Positions 46,790 to 55,733 of a DNA stretch of 64,000 nucleotides are shown piece by piece. The stretch covers positions 62,001 to 126,000 of the forward strand of contig NZ_JPWA01000006.1 in NCBI RefSeq assembly GCF_003326475.1, written 5' to 3'. This DNA comes from Thalassospira xianhensis MCCC 1A02616. GTDB taxonomy: Bacteria > Pseudomonadota > Alphaproteobacteria > Rhodospirillales > Thalassospiraceae. Numbering within the stretch: position 1 is the first letter of the stretch; each line of letters starts with the position of its first letter. The translations under genes and the position numbers were made by a program. The notes under the pieces were generated by a model, which was not told where the DNA came from, searched no databases, and was given only the letters and a program-made list of their open reading frames with translations.

Positions 46790-48292
46790 TCAGCTTTTTA
46801 CCTGCACTGATAAATGGGACAAATCGGCAAACGTACACCGGTTCCGGCCGGTTTCCTTGGAACGATAAAGCGCCTCATCGGCCAGCGAATAGAGAATATC
46901 TGCCAAATCCGAGTTTTCGCGTGACTTCAGCAATGCCACATCGCGGGCAATCTCAGCATCCATCTTTGCAATCGCTGCCTGCGTCGGCAATGATATCACA
47001 CCGAAACTTGACGTATAATTCAAATGCTTGCCGCCAAAGGCAACCGCGTCCTGCTCGAGTGAAGCACGAAGGCGTTCGGCAAGGATCATAGCCCCTTCCT
47101 TCTCTTCCCCCGGAAGCAGAATGGCAAACTCTTCGCCACCGAGGCGGGCGGGAAGGTCAATATCGCGCAGGCTGCGTTGCAAAAGTTTCGACAGGGATGC
47201 CAGAACCGCGTCGCCTGCCTGATGCCCGTATGTGTCGTTCAAAAGTTTGAACTTGTCGATATCCAGCAAAAGGATGCTCATCGGCGTGTCGCGACGTTTC
47301 CAGATCGACAGGTTTTCTTCCAGACGCGTCATGAAAACACGCCGGTTGGCAAGACCTGTCAGCGGGTCCGTCGAGGCCAATACTTCAAGTTTGCCCATAG
47401 CATCATTAAGTTCACGCGTCCGGCTTTCCACCCGTGCTTCAAGGTTTACATTCGCATCAAGCAAATCGTCACGCGCACGTTGCAATTGGCCGATTTGGCC
47501 ACGGATCATACCAAAAAGGCCAACCGTAACCGATCCCAGCAACTGCACTTCATCGTCATGCCGGTGCATGGGGGGCATTTCAAACGGGTGCTTAACATCC
47601 GTCGGGTCCGATTTGACGATGTAATGCGCGAGCTTTATCAACGGCCGGGAAAAAACAAAGTAACTGAGTGCGGCAAACACCACAGCCATGGCTACGGCGA
47701 ACACCATGTTCGCCAGAAATGACCACGCAGAACGGGACATGAATACAGTCACAAAAACCTGCGGATTAAGTTCGACGACCATCATCCCGACCGAGCCGGA
47801 GGATGGTCCCGTATCCCCCGGCAACAGGATTTCACGTGTCTGCAAACCGCCAAACAACTGTTCGGCCCACCTCGAAACCGGAATTTCCCCCGTTGCCCGT
47901 TTGCGCTGATACAGAACCGAACCGTCCTCATTTGTGATTGTGACTTTTGAAACGGAACGCTGCACCATCATGCCGCGCACGATTGCCTCGGCAAGATCGG
48001 TGTCCCTCTTTGTCACCGCCTCGTTAGCAACAGGTACACTGCTTTCAAGAACACGTTCATTGGCCTGTCGATAAACATCGCCAATCCAGCGATAATCGCT
48101 GACAATCTGGAAGGCGGTAATGATAAGGCCAAGCAATATCGCGGCAAACAGGGAATATTTAAGCTGCCTTGCAGCCACCGAACTGCCAAGCTTCAGTGCA
48201 GACAGGTCCTGCGCTTTCTCATTTCCTGTCTTGGACACGCCTGAGCCTTTCTGTTCCAGCCATTTTATCCAGTGCAAGGCCACTGGTTTCAA
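46790..48292 (-). CDS. Membrane diguanylate cyclase with periplasmic sensor domain
   Basis: A 500-residue protein. TM1 lies near residues 46-66 and TM2 near 190-215, enclosing a periplasmic domain of about 125 residues. A HAMP-like linker and coiled coil (ARVESRTRELNDAMGKLEVL) lead to the GGDEF domain, with LGGEEF near residue 395 and an intact I-site RDID just before. The start is TTG at 48292, overlapping the stop of the periplasmic binding protein (TTGA), so they are translationally coupled. The binding protein is the likely signal input. Product: cyclic di-GMP. Confidence 0.9.
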   Translation of the reverse strand: MKPVALHWIKWLEQKGSGVSKTGNEKAQDLSALKLGSSVAARQLKYSLFAAILLGLIITAFQIVSDYRWIGDVYRQANERVLESSVPVANEAVTKRDTDLAEAIVRGMMVQRSVSKVTITNEDGSVLYQRKRATGEIPVSRWAEQLFGGLQTREILLPGDTGPSSGSVGMMVVELNPQVFVTVFMSRSAWSFLANMVFAVAMAVVFAALSYFVFSRPLIKLAHYIVKSDPTDVKHPFEMPPMHRHDDEVQLLGSVTVGLFGMIRGQIGQLQRARDDLLDANVNLEARVESRTRELNDAMGKLEVLASTDPLTGLANRRVFMTRLEENLSIWKRRDTPMSILLLDIDKFKLLNDTYGHQAGDAVLASLSKLLQRSLRDIDLPARLGGEEFAILLPGEEKEGAMILAERLRASLEQDAVAFGGKHLNYTSSFGVISLPTQAAIAKMDAEIARDVALLKSRENSDLADILYSLADEALYRSKETGRNRCTFADLSHLSVQVKS

Positions 48293-49416
48293 TCCCGTTT
48301 CGATACCGGGCTTAGCCCCTTGATCCCGAACTGATAGTCTCTTTGTTCCGGGTTGTTGACAAGACTGAACCGGGAAAAATCAATTTTGTCCCAGTCGCGT
48401 TCCCCAAGTACACGTTGGTAGACTTGCAGGTTTTCTGGCGTTACGGCCTGCATTCTGAAGAAAACTTCGGGGTTGTCCCTTAATCTTTCAACACCTTCGA
48501 GATAGTCTTTTAGCAATACCATGATCCATGCACCGGCCAGAAAATGCCCGCCATGTGTCATGGTCATTTTGCCCGCAGCAACGCTCTCAAGCCCTTCGGT
48601 CGACCAGTTCAAACCACCAACGAAAACATCCTGCCCGGGGATTTTTCCAGCTTCTTCTATCGCCTTGATCGCACCAAGGGCAATGTTATCGTTTGCGGCC
48701 CAAACCGCGTCAAGACAACCGTCGGTCGCAAGCCAGTCGGCCGTACGACGATAAGCCTCCTCGAAAGACCAGTTGGCGACAAGACGACGCTGTTCACGCA
48801 AAACCGGATATCGTTCAAGTGCGGTATCAAGCCCGTCAATGCGCAGCAGGGAGGCCGGTGTAACGCTGTCACCGGTCAGTGACAACAGACAGATATTTTC
48901 AGGCATCCGGCCCCTATTGGCATCGCGTGCCGCCGTAATCAGCGATTGGGCAATTTCAAATCCGGCACGTTCGTTATCGGGGACAAGGGTGGCGATCCAT
49001 GTCGTTAATTCCGCCCCTGGCCGACCATATCGCTTCTTCTGCTCTTCTGTCAGGTCGTTCAGCAACATCAGAACCGGTATACCGCGTTCCTGCGCCTCAA
49101 GCACGATACGCGTCCCCTGCTGATGTTCGTTGACCGCGATAATATAGTCGGGGGGCGGATTCATCGCAAAAACGCGATTGGCACTTTCGGCCATCATCGC
49201 CCAGTCACGGTCGCTATCGAAAACGGTCAGTTGAAAGCCGAACTGGTCGGCTGCCGCCTGCATGGTATCGCGGACATCTTTCCAGAAACCGCGATCCCCA
49301 TAGCCGGGATTGATAAAGGCAATATGCGGCTCGGCCAAATCGTTTGCCCCGCTTGCCTCGGCGCGCGCAGCAACAAAAAGCAGGCACAATACGGCGAGCC
49401 AACATCCAAGCCTCAA
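48289..49416 (-). CDS. Periplasmic sugar/type I binding-protein-like sensor protein
   Basis: A 375-residue protein with a signal peptide (about 1-22). The fold is that of type I periplasmic binding proteins (LacI/ribose-like: HIAFINPGYGDRGFWKDV, AAVNEHQ-like and AANDNIALGAIKAIEEAG). No ABC permease or ATPase is encoded nearby. Instead the gene overlaps the diguanylate cyclase by four bases. The TTG start has GGGGGA eight bases upstream. A LuxP/LuxQ-like or ligand-coupled c-di-GMP sensor pair is the best reading; the ligand is unknown. Confidence 0.85.
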   Translation of the reverse strand: MRLGCWLAVLCLLFVAARAEASGANDLAEPHIAFINPGYGDRGFWKDVRDTMQAAADQFGFQLTVFDSDRDWAMMAESANRVFAMNPPPDYIIAVNEHQQGTRIVLEAQERGIPVLMLLNDLTEEQKKRYGRPGAELTTWIATLVPDNERAGFEIAQSLITAARDANRGRMPENICLLSLTGDSVTPASLLRIDGLDTALERYPVLREQRRLVANWSFEEAYRRTADWLATDGCLDAVWAANDNIALGAIKAIEEAGKIPGQDVFVGGLNWSTEGLESVAAGKMTMTHGGHFLAGAWIMVLLKDYLEGVERLRDNPEVFFRMQAVTPENLQVYQRVLGERDWDKIDFSRFSLVNNPEQRDYQFGIKGLSPVSKRD

Positions 49417-49548
49417 AGATCATTCCCCCGACACTGGTCACAGGACTTTGGCGCCGTGTTAGCACGACGACCGCCCGTTTATATTCAGTGCCGCCGCAAT
49501 AACCAATATTGCCGACAAGGTCAAATCAACTAAGCCCATACGTAAGGA

Positions 49549-50304
49549 TCAGGATGCCAGCCCCGCCCCATCAAAACGCAACAGGACTTCCTGCTGAACC
49601 GCCCGGAAAAGTGCCGCATAGTCAAGATTGACATAGTCGATCTGCCATTCAACAAGATTGGCAAAAAGTTCGGCATTCGGCGTATCGATGAAGATCATGG
49701 TCTCAAGACCGCGCCGCTTGGCCTCCTCGATCGCTTCCCGGGTTACATTTTCTTCCAGAAACTCGAAGATATGCGCCTGTTCATGGTGGATGGCGTGCTC
49801 CAGCGAGCCGGCCACATGAAGCTGGACATTGCGTTTCAAATCCGGGGCAATCCGGCGCAAGTCGGTGCGGATGTCGGCGGAAAAGGAACTGACAAAAACG
49901 TCATTGCCGAACGCAAAATCATCCAGCATATCCACAACCCGGCCCGCATCCGCCTGCTTGATCTCGCAATAGATTTTAACACGCCCCTTCAGGCGACGCA
50001 GAAAGTCGTCCAGTCGTGGAACCGGTTCACCGGCGAAAGCCGGACTGAACCACGAACCGGCATCCAGACGGTCAATTTCCGCACTTGTCATTTCTGCGAT
50101 CACACCGGTACCGTCAGTTGTTCGGTCCACAGTTTCGTCATGCATGACATAAAGAACATTATCCGCGGACTGATGCACATCGAACTCGATATAATCCGCC
50201 CCGGCAATAATCGCGCTTTCGGCGCTGGCAAAGGTATTTTCGGGCGCGTTGAGACTGTCACCACGGTGATAAACAAGTTGCACTGGCTTCACGGGACCCT
50301 CCAT
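49549..50304 (-). CDS. Glycerophosphodiester phosphodiesterase
   Basis: About 251 residues with the GDPD TIM-barrel. HRGDSLNAPENTFAS (about residues 12-26), the EFDVHQSADNVLYVMHDETVDRTTDG segment and EIKQ supply the metal and catalytic residues (H, E, D, H). It cleaves glycerophosphodiesters to glycerol-3-phosphate and an alcohol. There is no signal peptide, so cytoplasmic (UgpQ-like). The start at 50304 (ATG) is preferred over an upstream TTG. It stands alone. Confidence 0.93.
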   Translation of the reverse strand: MEGPVKPVQLVYHRGDSLNAPENTFASAESAIIAGADYIEFDVHQSADNVLYVMHDETVDRTTDGTGVIAEMTSAEIDRLDAGSWFSPAFAGEPVPRLDDFLRRLKGRVKIYCEIKQADAGRVVDMLDDFAFGNDVFVSSFSADIRTDLRRIAPDLKRNVQLHVAGSLEHAIHHEQAHIFEFLEENVTREAIEEAKRRGLETMIFIDTPNAELFANLVEWQIDYVNLDYAALFRAVQQEVLLRFDGAGLAS

Positions 50305-50481
50305 ATGGCTCGGTTCGCCACAAGGAAGGTATGCCGCACGTCTGGCAACGGGCAAGCTTGAAGGGCAAATTTAACCTTACTGTTACCTTGCAAAGCGATG
50401 TTGAGATGCCATCGGACACAACAAAACATCACATCACCGCAAAAGCGTGATGCTGATTGATCTTGGCAAACATGCACAGGC

Positions 50482-50667
50482 CTATCTTATGTCGCGCAAC
50501 GCCCGGGCCAGTTCATCGGTCGACATGTCTGCGCGGTTCTCTATTCCATGCTGTTTGGCAAGGTAATAAAGATCATCGCGACGCCATTTTTCATAGGCCG
50601 GTTCGAACTGTCGGTCTCGCGGTGACGTTCCTGGTGTGGTTCTAGAAAGTTTCTGATAGCTAGCCAC
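50482..50667 (-). CDS. Small SAP/Rho-N-like protein, 61 residues
   Basis: A small basic-acidic protein that starts with GTG five bases after a perfect AGGAGG; the longer frame upstream to 50871 has no such site. The C-terminal part (WRRDDLYYLAKQHGIENRAD, then MSTDELARALRDI) has the two-helix pattern of SAP or Rho-N-like nucleic-acid-binding motifs. No signal or membrane segment. Its function is unknown; nucleic-acid binding is suggested by the motif only. Confidence 0.6.
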   Translation of the reverse strand: MASYQKLSRTTPGTSPRDRQFEPAYEKWRRDDLYYLAKQHGIENRADMSTDELARALRDIR

Positions 50668-50966
50668 TTTTGCCTCCTGAGGGGATGGTCTTAAGCGGAA
50701 CTGGCATTGGGCTATTACAAAGCCCTTTATGACACTGCCATTACATTTGATGTGGGGCGCAATGACAGAATGTCTATGTTTTCGAATAAAATTTACTGAT
50801 TTCCCCGGTAAAATCATGATCTGAAACGGGAATTTTCTACCGGGCTTGAGGCAATAAATATAATTTATCAATAAAACATCATCGGATCGTAATTTTTACT
50901 ATTTCCCGTTCACGGAGTTTGTTAGCGTCATCGGCAAATCAACAATCACGATCAGGGAATATGCCA

Positions 50967-52118
50967 ATGGCATTGCATTTTGAACGCGCAGAACTGGCTG
51001 CCCGCCGGGCAAAAACGGTTACCAGCCTCGAAGCTGCCAGCTTGGACGGCCTGCTGATGTTTCGTCAGGAAAGCATGTTCTATCTGACGGGATATGACAC
51101 GTTCGGCTATGTCTTTTTCCAGTGTCTGTATCTGGGGGCTGACGGGCGTGTGGCCCTGATTACCCGCGCGCCCGATTTGCGTCAGGCACAGCATACATCC
51201 GACATTGATGACATTCGTATCTGGGTTGATGGTCCGGATATTAACCCAGCCCTGCAACTGCGTGATATGCTGGCCGAATTTGGCTGTGGCGGCAAAAAGC
51301 TTGGGGTGGAATACGATGCCTATGGCCTGACGGCTGCCAACGGCAAAAAACTTGAGGCCGCCCTTGACGGTTTCTGCACGCTCACCGATGCATCCCGTCT
51401 GGTATCAGAACTGCGCGTTGTAAAAAGCCCGGTCGAACTGGATTATATCCGCACCGCCGCCAGCCTTGCCGATGATGCGTGGGATGCCGCCCTTGAAACC
51501 GTCCATGCCGGTGCCTTCGAAGGCGATATTCTTGCCGCCATGCAGGGTGCAATCTTCAAAGGCGGCGGGGATTATCCCGGCAATGAATTCATCATTGGCG
51601 CCGGGCGCGATGCCCTGCTGTGCCGTTATTTTACGGGCCGCAAGCATCTGGCGGATACCGACCAGATCACTCTGGAATGGGCAGGTGCCTATCGGCATTA
51701 CCATGCCGCGATGATGCGCACCATTCCGGTAGGCAAAGCAACATCACGCCATGTTGAAATGCACAAGGTCGCAACCGATGCCATGGCCGCCTGCCGCGAG
51801 GCGCTTAAACCGGGTGATCCGATCGGCAATGTGTTTGATGCCTATGCCCGGGTTTGCGATGCAGGCGGCATGAAGGCCCACCGCCTGAATGCATGCGGTT
51901 ATTCAATGGGCACGACCTTCGCGCCGAACTGGATGGACTGGCCAATGTTCTATCACGGCAATCCGGTGATTGCCGAACCGGGCATGGTGTATTTCCTGCA
52001 CATGATCCTGATGGATAGCGATAGCGGCATCGCCATGTGTCCGGGACATTCTGTCATTGTTACGGAAACCGGGAATGAGGCGATCTCACGCCATCAACTG
52101 GATCTGATCATACGCTAA
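50967..52118 (+). CDS. M24 family (creatinase/Xaa-Pro peptidase-like) protein
   Basis: About 383 residues with an N-terminal creatinase domain and C-terminal pita-bread domain. The five metal ligands of M24 aminopeptidases are not all present: the usual D-G-D and GHG positions read EWAGAYRHYHAA and CGYSMG. This pattern is that of metal-free creatinase or ectoine-hydrolase-like members (compare GYxxGxxxxPxW). The start at 50967 has AGGGA eight bases upstream; 50961 is possible. The substrate is unknown. A terminator follows. Confidence 0.8.
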   Translation: MALHFERAELAARRAKTVTSLEAASLDGLLMFRQESMFYLTGYDTFGYVFFQCLYLGADGRVALITRAPDLRQAQHTSDIDDIRIWVDGPDINPALQLRDMLAEFGCGGKKLGVEYDAYGLTAANGKKLEAALDGFCTLTDASRLVSELRVVKSPVELDYIRTAASLADDAWDAALETVHAGAFEGDILAAMQGAIFKGGGDYPGNEFIIGAGRDALLCRYFTGRKHLADTDQITLEWAGAYRHYHAAMMRTIPVGKATSRHVEMHKVATDAMAACREALKPGDPIGNVFDAYARVCDAGGMKAHRLNACGYSMGTTFAPNWMDWPMFYHGNPVIAEPGMVYFLHMILMDSDSGIAMCPGHSVIVTETGNEAISRHQLDLIIR

Positions 52119-52145
52119 ATCACCACAGTGACCGACCGGGAAGAA

Positions 52146-52174
52146 AGGCCGCGCAGATAAAGCGCGGTCTTTTT
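52146..52174 (+). terminator. Terminator of the M24 protein gene
   Basis: Nine-bp stem (52146-52154 with 52162-52170, one G-U pair) followed by TTTTT. Confidence 0.85.
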
Positions 52175-52186
52175 CATTTGCGAGAA

Positions 52187-54622
52187 TCAGTCTTGCAAGG
52201 CTTTACGCATGGCATTGGCGGTGTCCTCGGCAAGACGGTCAAGTTCGGCAATCTGGTCGTGAATTGCCGTATCAAAGTCGCCGTCATAAAGTTCGAGCCT
52301 GCGTGCATTCGCAGACAGCTTTTCAGCAGCCAGATTTGCCGCCATTCCCTTGATTGTATGTGCAGCACGGCGAAGCCTTTCGCGATCACCATCTGTGATC
52401 GCAGCCATCATCTTTTCGCGTTCTTCCTGATAGGATGCCGGTAGCAGATCAATCAGGCTTGCCATCTGATCCGCACCCAATGCACTGCTCATTTCATCAA
52501 AGCGCATCTTGTCTATCAGGTTCATCTTGGTCTCTTTGGCTGAAATGTTTTCGACAACCGGCTTTGGCGCCGGCTGTTCCAAGGTTAAATCAGGTATAGG
52601 ATTTACGGCCTCGGCGAGATCAGGAACGCGCGTATCCAAAACAGCGGGACGGGAAACACCGCGGCTTCTGAGGAAGCGCAAAAGCACACCATAAAGCCTG
52701 CGTTCTTCAACGGGTTTGGTCATGACTTCATCCATTCCCGCAGCCAGAAAATCGCGATGCCGGTCGCTGAATGCTTCGGCAGTGACACAAATGATTGGAA
52801 TGCGCCCCCCCCTGGTGACACGTTCCAGTTCACGAATATGACGGGTCGCACCCTCTCCGTCTAGAACCGGCATATGGGCATCCATCAGGATCGCGTCATA
52901 GGAATTGTTCTGGAAGGCATGCACCGCCTCCCGACCATTTGGAACAATATCGACGACCAGTCCGTGACGCTGCAACAAGCCGCGGATCACATTGGCATTG
53001 ATCTCGTTATCCTCGGCAACAAGAATGCGACGGCCAGAAAGCACACTGTCACCATTACCCTCGGCAATCTGGCTGCCACCTTGCGCATGCAGTTCCGATT
53101 CCCGGGCTTCGAACGGCAGCCAAAGGTCAAATCGCGTGCCCTGTCCCTCGGCACTATTGACGGTCATAAAACCACCCATCAGCTCCGTCAGACTGCGCGC
53201 GATCGAAAGCCCAAGCCCCGTTCCGCCATATTGACGCATCGTGGAATTATCGGCCTGACTGAAAGGGGAAAATATCTGTTCCTGTCGGTCCCGCGGGATA
53301 CCGATGCCGGTATCGATAACCGCGAAATGGTATACTTCCTCGTCCGAAATCAGATGTCGAACACGTTCGGGTACAATTTCCTCGTGCGTGACTTCCAGTC
53401 TCACGGATCCCTTACGGGTGAATTTGACCGCGTTTGACAACAGGTTCCAAAGGATCTGACGAAACCGGACCTCGTCACCGATAAACATTCGCGTTGCCAA
53501 GGCCACATCATCGCAATGCAGGGAAAGGTTCTTTTCGCGCGCCATATCGGCAATCGCACGAAACAGGTCATAGGTGATATCGGATGGGTGAAACGGTCGT
53601 TTTTCCAGTTCGACGCGACCAGCCTCGATCTTGCTCATATCAAGGATATCGTTCAAAAGCGCCATTAGCGCCCGCCCCGACGAAAGGATCGCGCTGACCC
53701 GTTCCTTTTGCGCATCGTCAAGTTGGCTTTGCTGTAACAGTTGCGCCATGCCCAGAACACCATTTAACGGAGTTCTGATTTCGTGACTCATCGTGGCAAG
53801 GAATTCGCTTTTGGCAGAGCTTGCCTGAAACGACTGGCGATAATGGCTGCGCAGTTCCAGCAACATGAAAGCCAGCGCGCAACTGTAACTGATCAGGCGG
53901 GACGGAATGATAAAGCGCGCAACAATATCGGCATTTTCCGGCCCGAAGGCAAAAAACGCCAGATGATTAAAACATCCGATCAGAAGCGCGAAACAAAACA
54001 AGGCTTCGGAAAGGGTAAATCGGTAATGGCACCGGACCAGATACCCTGCGGCACAGGCAAAAATCATTACCATGGTCGGAAACAGGATCAGGGTACTGAT
54101 ATTTTGCAGGGCACCGCCGACATCACTTGAAACATCGGGCAAGAGCCAAACCAGAAATGCCAGAACGGCACAGCCTGCCACGATCATTCCCGGTACCAGT
54201 CCCCATACCTGATCATTACCCGGCCTGTTTTCCTGGCGGTTCGCGATATACCAACTCATAAGCACCAGCGAGAACGAGCCAAGCCGTAAAACAAGGATCA
54301 AAAGACCGGTAAAGGATCCAAGTGCCTGCTCCTGCCCCAGAAGGGCGCGACCATACACAAGATTGGGAATACCCAGAATATCGCTGAAAAGAAGCAGTCC
54401 CATCGAGGCTGCGACATACAAAATCTGTTTGCGCTTGGTGATGTCAAAAACAATCCAGCCAATGCATATCGACAACAGTGCAATAAACTCGACAACCACC
54501 AGAACAGAAATGGTAATTGCTGAAACCAGATCATCGTCAAGAGACGTGAAAAACAGAAAACCAGGGCTGATGATACAAAACGCAAGAAACGCGATACCGA
54601 TAAGGCTCAGCATCTTGGGCAT
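52187..54622 (-). CDS. Hybrid histidine kinase with receiver and Hpt domains
   Basis: An 811-residue protein. Seven or eight hydrophobic segments (about residues 1-240) form the sensor. HisKA has SHEIRTPLNG (phospho-His about 282), HATPase_c has the N box (NLLSNAVKF) and GGTGLGL, then REC with DAHMP (phospho-Asp about 580), and a C-terminal Hpt with HTIKGMAANLAA (His about 756). All phosphotransfer residues are present, so it can pass phosphate to a separate regulator. No partner response regulator adjoins it; the LuxO-like regulator at 56801 is a candidate. Confidence 0.93.
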   Translation of the reverse strand: MPKMLSLIGIAFLAFCIISPGFLFFTSLDDDLVSAITISVLVVVEFIALLSICIGWIVFDITKRKQILYVAASMGLLLFSDILGIPNLVYGRALLGQEQALGSFTGLLILVLRLGSFSLVLMSWYIANRQENRPGNDQVWGLVPGMIVAGCAVLAFLVWLLPDVSSDVGGALQNISTLILFPTMVMIFACAAGYLVRCHYRFTLSEALFCFALLIGCFNHLAFFAFGPENADIVARFIIPSRLISYSCALAFMLLELRSHYRQSFQASSAKSEFLATMSHEIRTPLNGVLGMAQLLQQSQLDDAQKERVSAILSSGRALMALLNDILDMSKIEAGRVELEKRPFHPSDITYDLFRAIADMAREKNLSLHCDDVALATRMFIGDEVRFRQILWNLLSNAVKFTRKGSVRLEVTHEEIVPERVRHLISDEEVYHFAVIDTGIGIPRDRQEQIFSPFSQADNSTMRQYGGTGLGLSIARSLTELMGGFMTVNSAEGQGTRFDLWLPFEARESELHAQGGSQIAEGNGDSVLSGRRILVAEDNEINANVIRGLLQRHGLVVDIVPNGREAVHAFQNNSYDAILMDAHMPVLDGEGATRHIRELERVTRGGRIPIICVTAEAFSDRHRDFLAAGMDEVMTKPVEERRLYGVLLRFLRSRGVSRPAVLDTRVPDLAEAVNPIPDLTLEQPAPKPVVENISAKETKMNLIDKMRFDEMSSALGADQMASLIDLLPASYQEEREKMMAAITDGDRERLRRAAHTIKGMAANLAAEKLSANARRLELYDGDFDTAIHDQIAELDRLAEDTANAMRKALQD

Positions 54623-54701
54623 ATTGGCATCGACCCCGGTTCTGGTCTTTTGACCGTTGTTAGTGTGCCATCACGGCAATTGGAACAATATCCCTGCCAA
54701 G

Positions 54702-55586
54702 TCACGCCCGACCCGAAAGTTCGACAATAATGTCGTCGACCCATCGCAGGGTATTGTCATCCATAAATTGCATATGCCGGTATTTTGCAAATTGCTGCAC
54801 AATCAGTTCAAGCCGTTCACGAAAGACCGGTGGCTGCTCCAGATCAAGCAAACGATCCGCCATCGGATCGAAAGCAGCATTCTGGAACTCAAGCGACAGA
54901 CTAATCCTTGGTTCGCTGGCAAAAGCACTTGCCCGTCCCCCCCAATGATACAAATCCTGTCGCCACCCCATTACAGTCCCCGGCCCGGCTGGCAATGCCC
55001 GAACGTCTTGCAAAGCCACATCTTCCGGTTTAGCAACCGGCTGATGATAACACTTTTCGAATGAACGCGGCAATACGTACATACAGCCGTTATCAGGGTT
55101 TGCAATGCCCAATGGCACCCAAAGCGACAGACTGATCAGCATGTCATCGCCGATTGCACTCTCCCCCTGATAATCGCGATGTGGGGGCCATCCACGCCCG
55201 TCCTCCCCGGGATTGACATGCCAGGCCCAAAAATGCGGAAGCAGCTTAACCCGATCCCCCAGGAAATGGTTCAGCAACGGACGAAGTCGCCTGAACACCT
55301 GCCACGCCTCGTCATAAAGATAGATCATCGCAGGTGGCAAGCCATTCGCCACCAGGTTTTCGATCCCGGCCCGCAAATCCGTAAGGCTATCAACGGGCAA
55401 GAGGTCCCTGATCAGAAAATACCCATCTTCCCAGAACCGCTCCGAATGGACCGCACCGTCAAACCCGCCTTGATCGGCCCCGATTGGTGGCACGTCCCCG
55501 ATCCGGGTATCATCGCCGGAAATTGTCAATTGCGGATTGATCGAAAGCCAGCCTGCGCGTTGGCAGGCTTGAAATGCGGTTATCAT
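54702..55586 (-). CDS. Phytanoyl-CoA dioxygenase (PhyH) family protein
   Basis: About 294 residues, Fe(II)/2-oxoglutarate dioxygenase fold. GYFLIRDLLPVDSLTDLRAGI begins the domain. The HxD pair is in PPHRDYQG and the distal His in LYHWGG with the Arg in EPRISLS. The start at 55586 is ATG; the longer reading uses TTG. The substrate cannot be told, and it is unlike EctD. It is divergent from the CobC/CobD-type gene, sharing about 147 bases of upstream DNA. Confidence 0.85.
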   Translation of the reverse strand: MITAFQACQRAGWLSINPQLTISGDDTRIGDVPPIGADQGGFDGAVHSERFWEDGYFLIRDLLPVDSLTDLRAGIENLVANGLPPAMIYLYDEAWQVFRRLRPLLNHFLGDRVKLLPHFWAWHVNPGEDGRGWPPHRDYQGESAIGDDMLISLSLWVPLGIANPDNGCMYVLPRSFEKCYHQPVAKPEDVALQDVRALPAGPGTVMGWRQDLYHWGGRASAFASEPRISLSLEFQNAAFDPMADRLLDLEQPPVFRERLELIVQQFAKYRHMQFMDDNTLRWVDDIIVELSGRA

Positions 55587-55733
55587 GGCGGAAATCCAAA
55601 GCAGGTTTTCGCGGACGATACGAAGTCGCCTGCCCCCGCGCAAGTCCGACTTGCGCGCGAACCTGTCACGCGTTACGCAGATAGCATTCTATTTTATTGT
55701 TCTGCATCGCCATTTCCGGCCAAAGGCACATAA

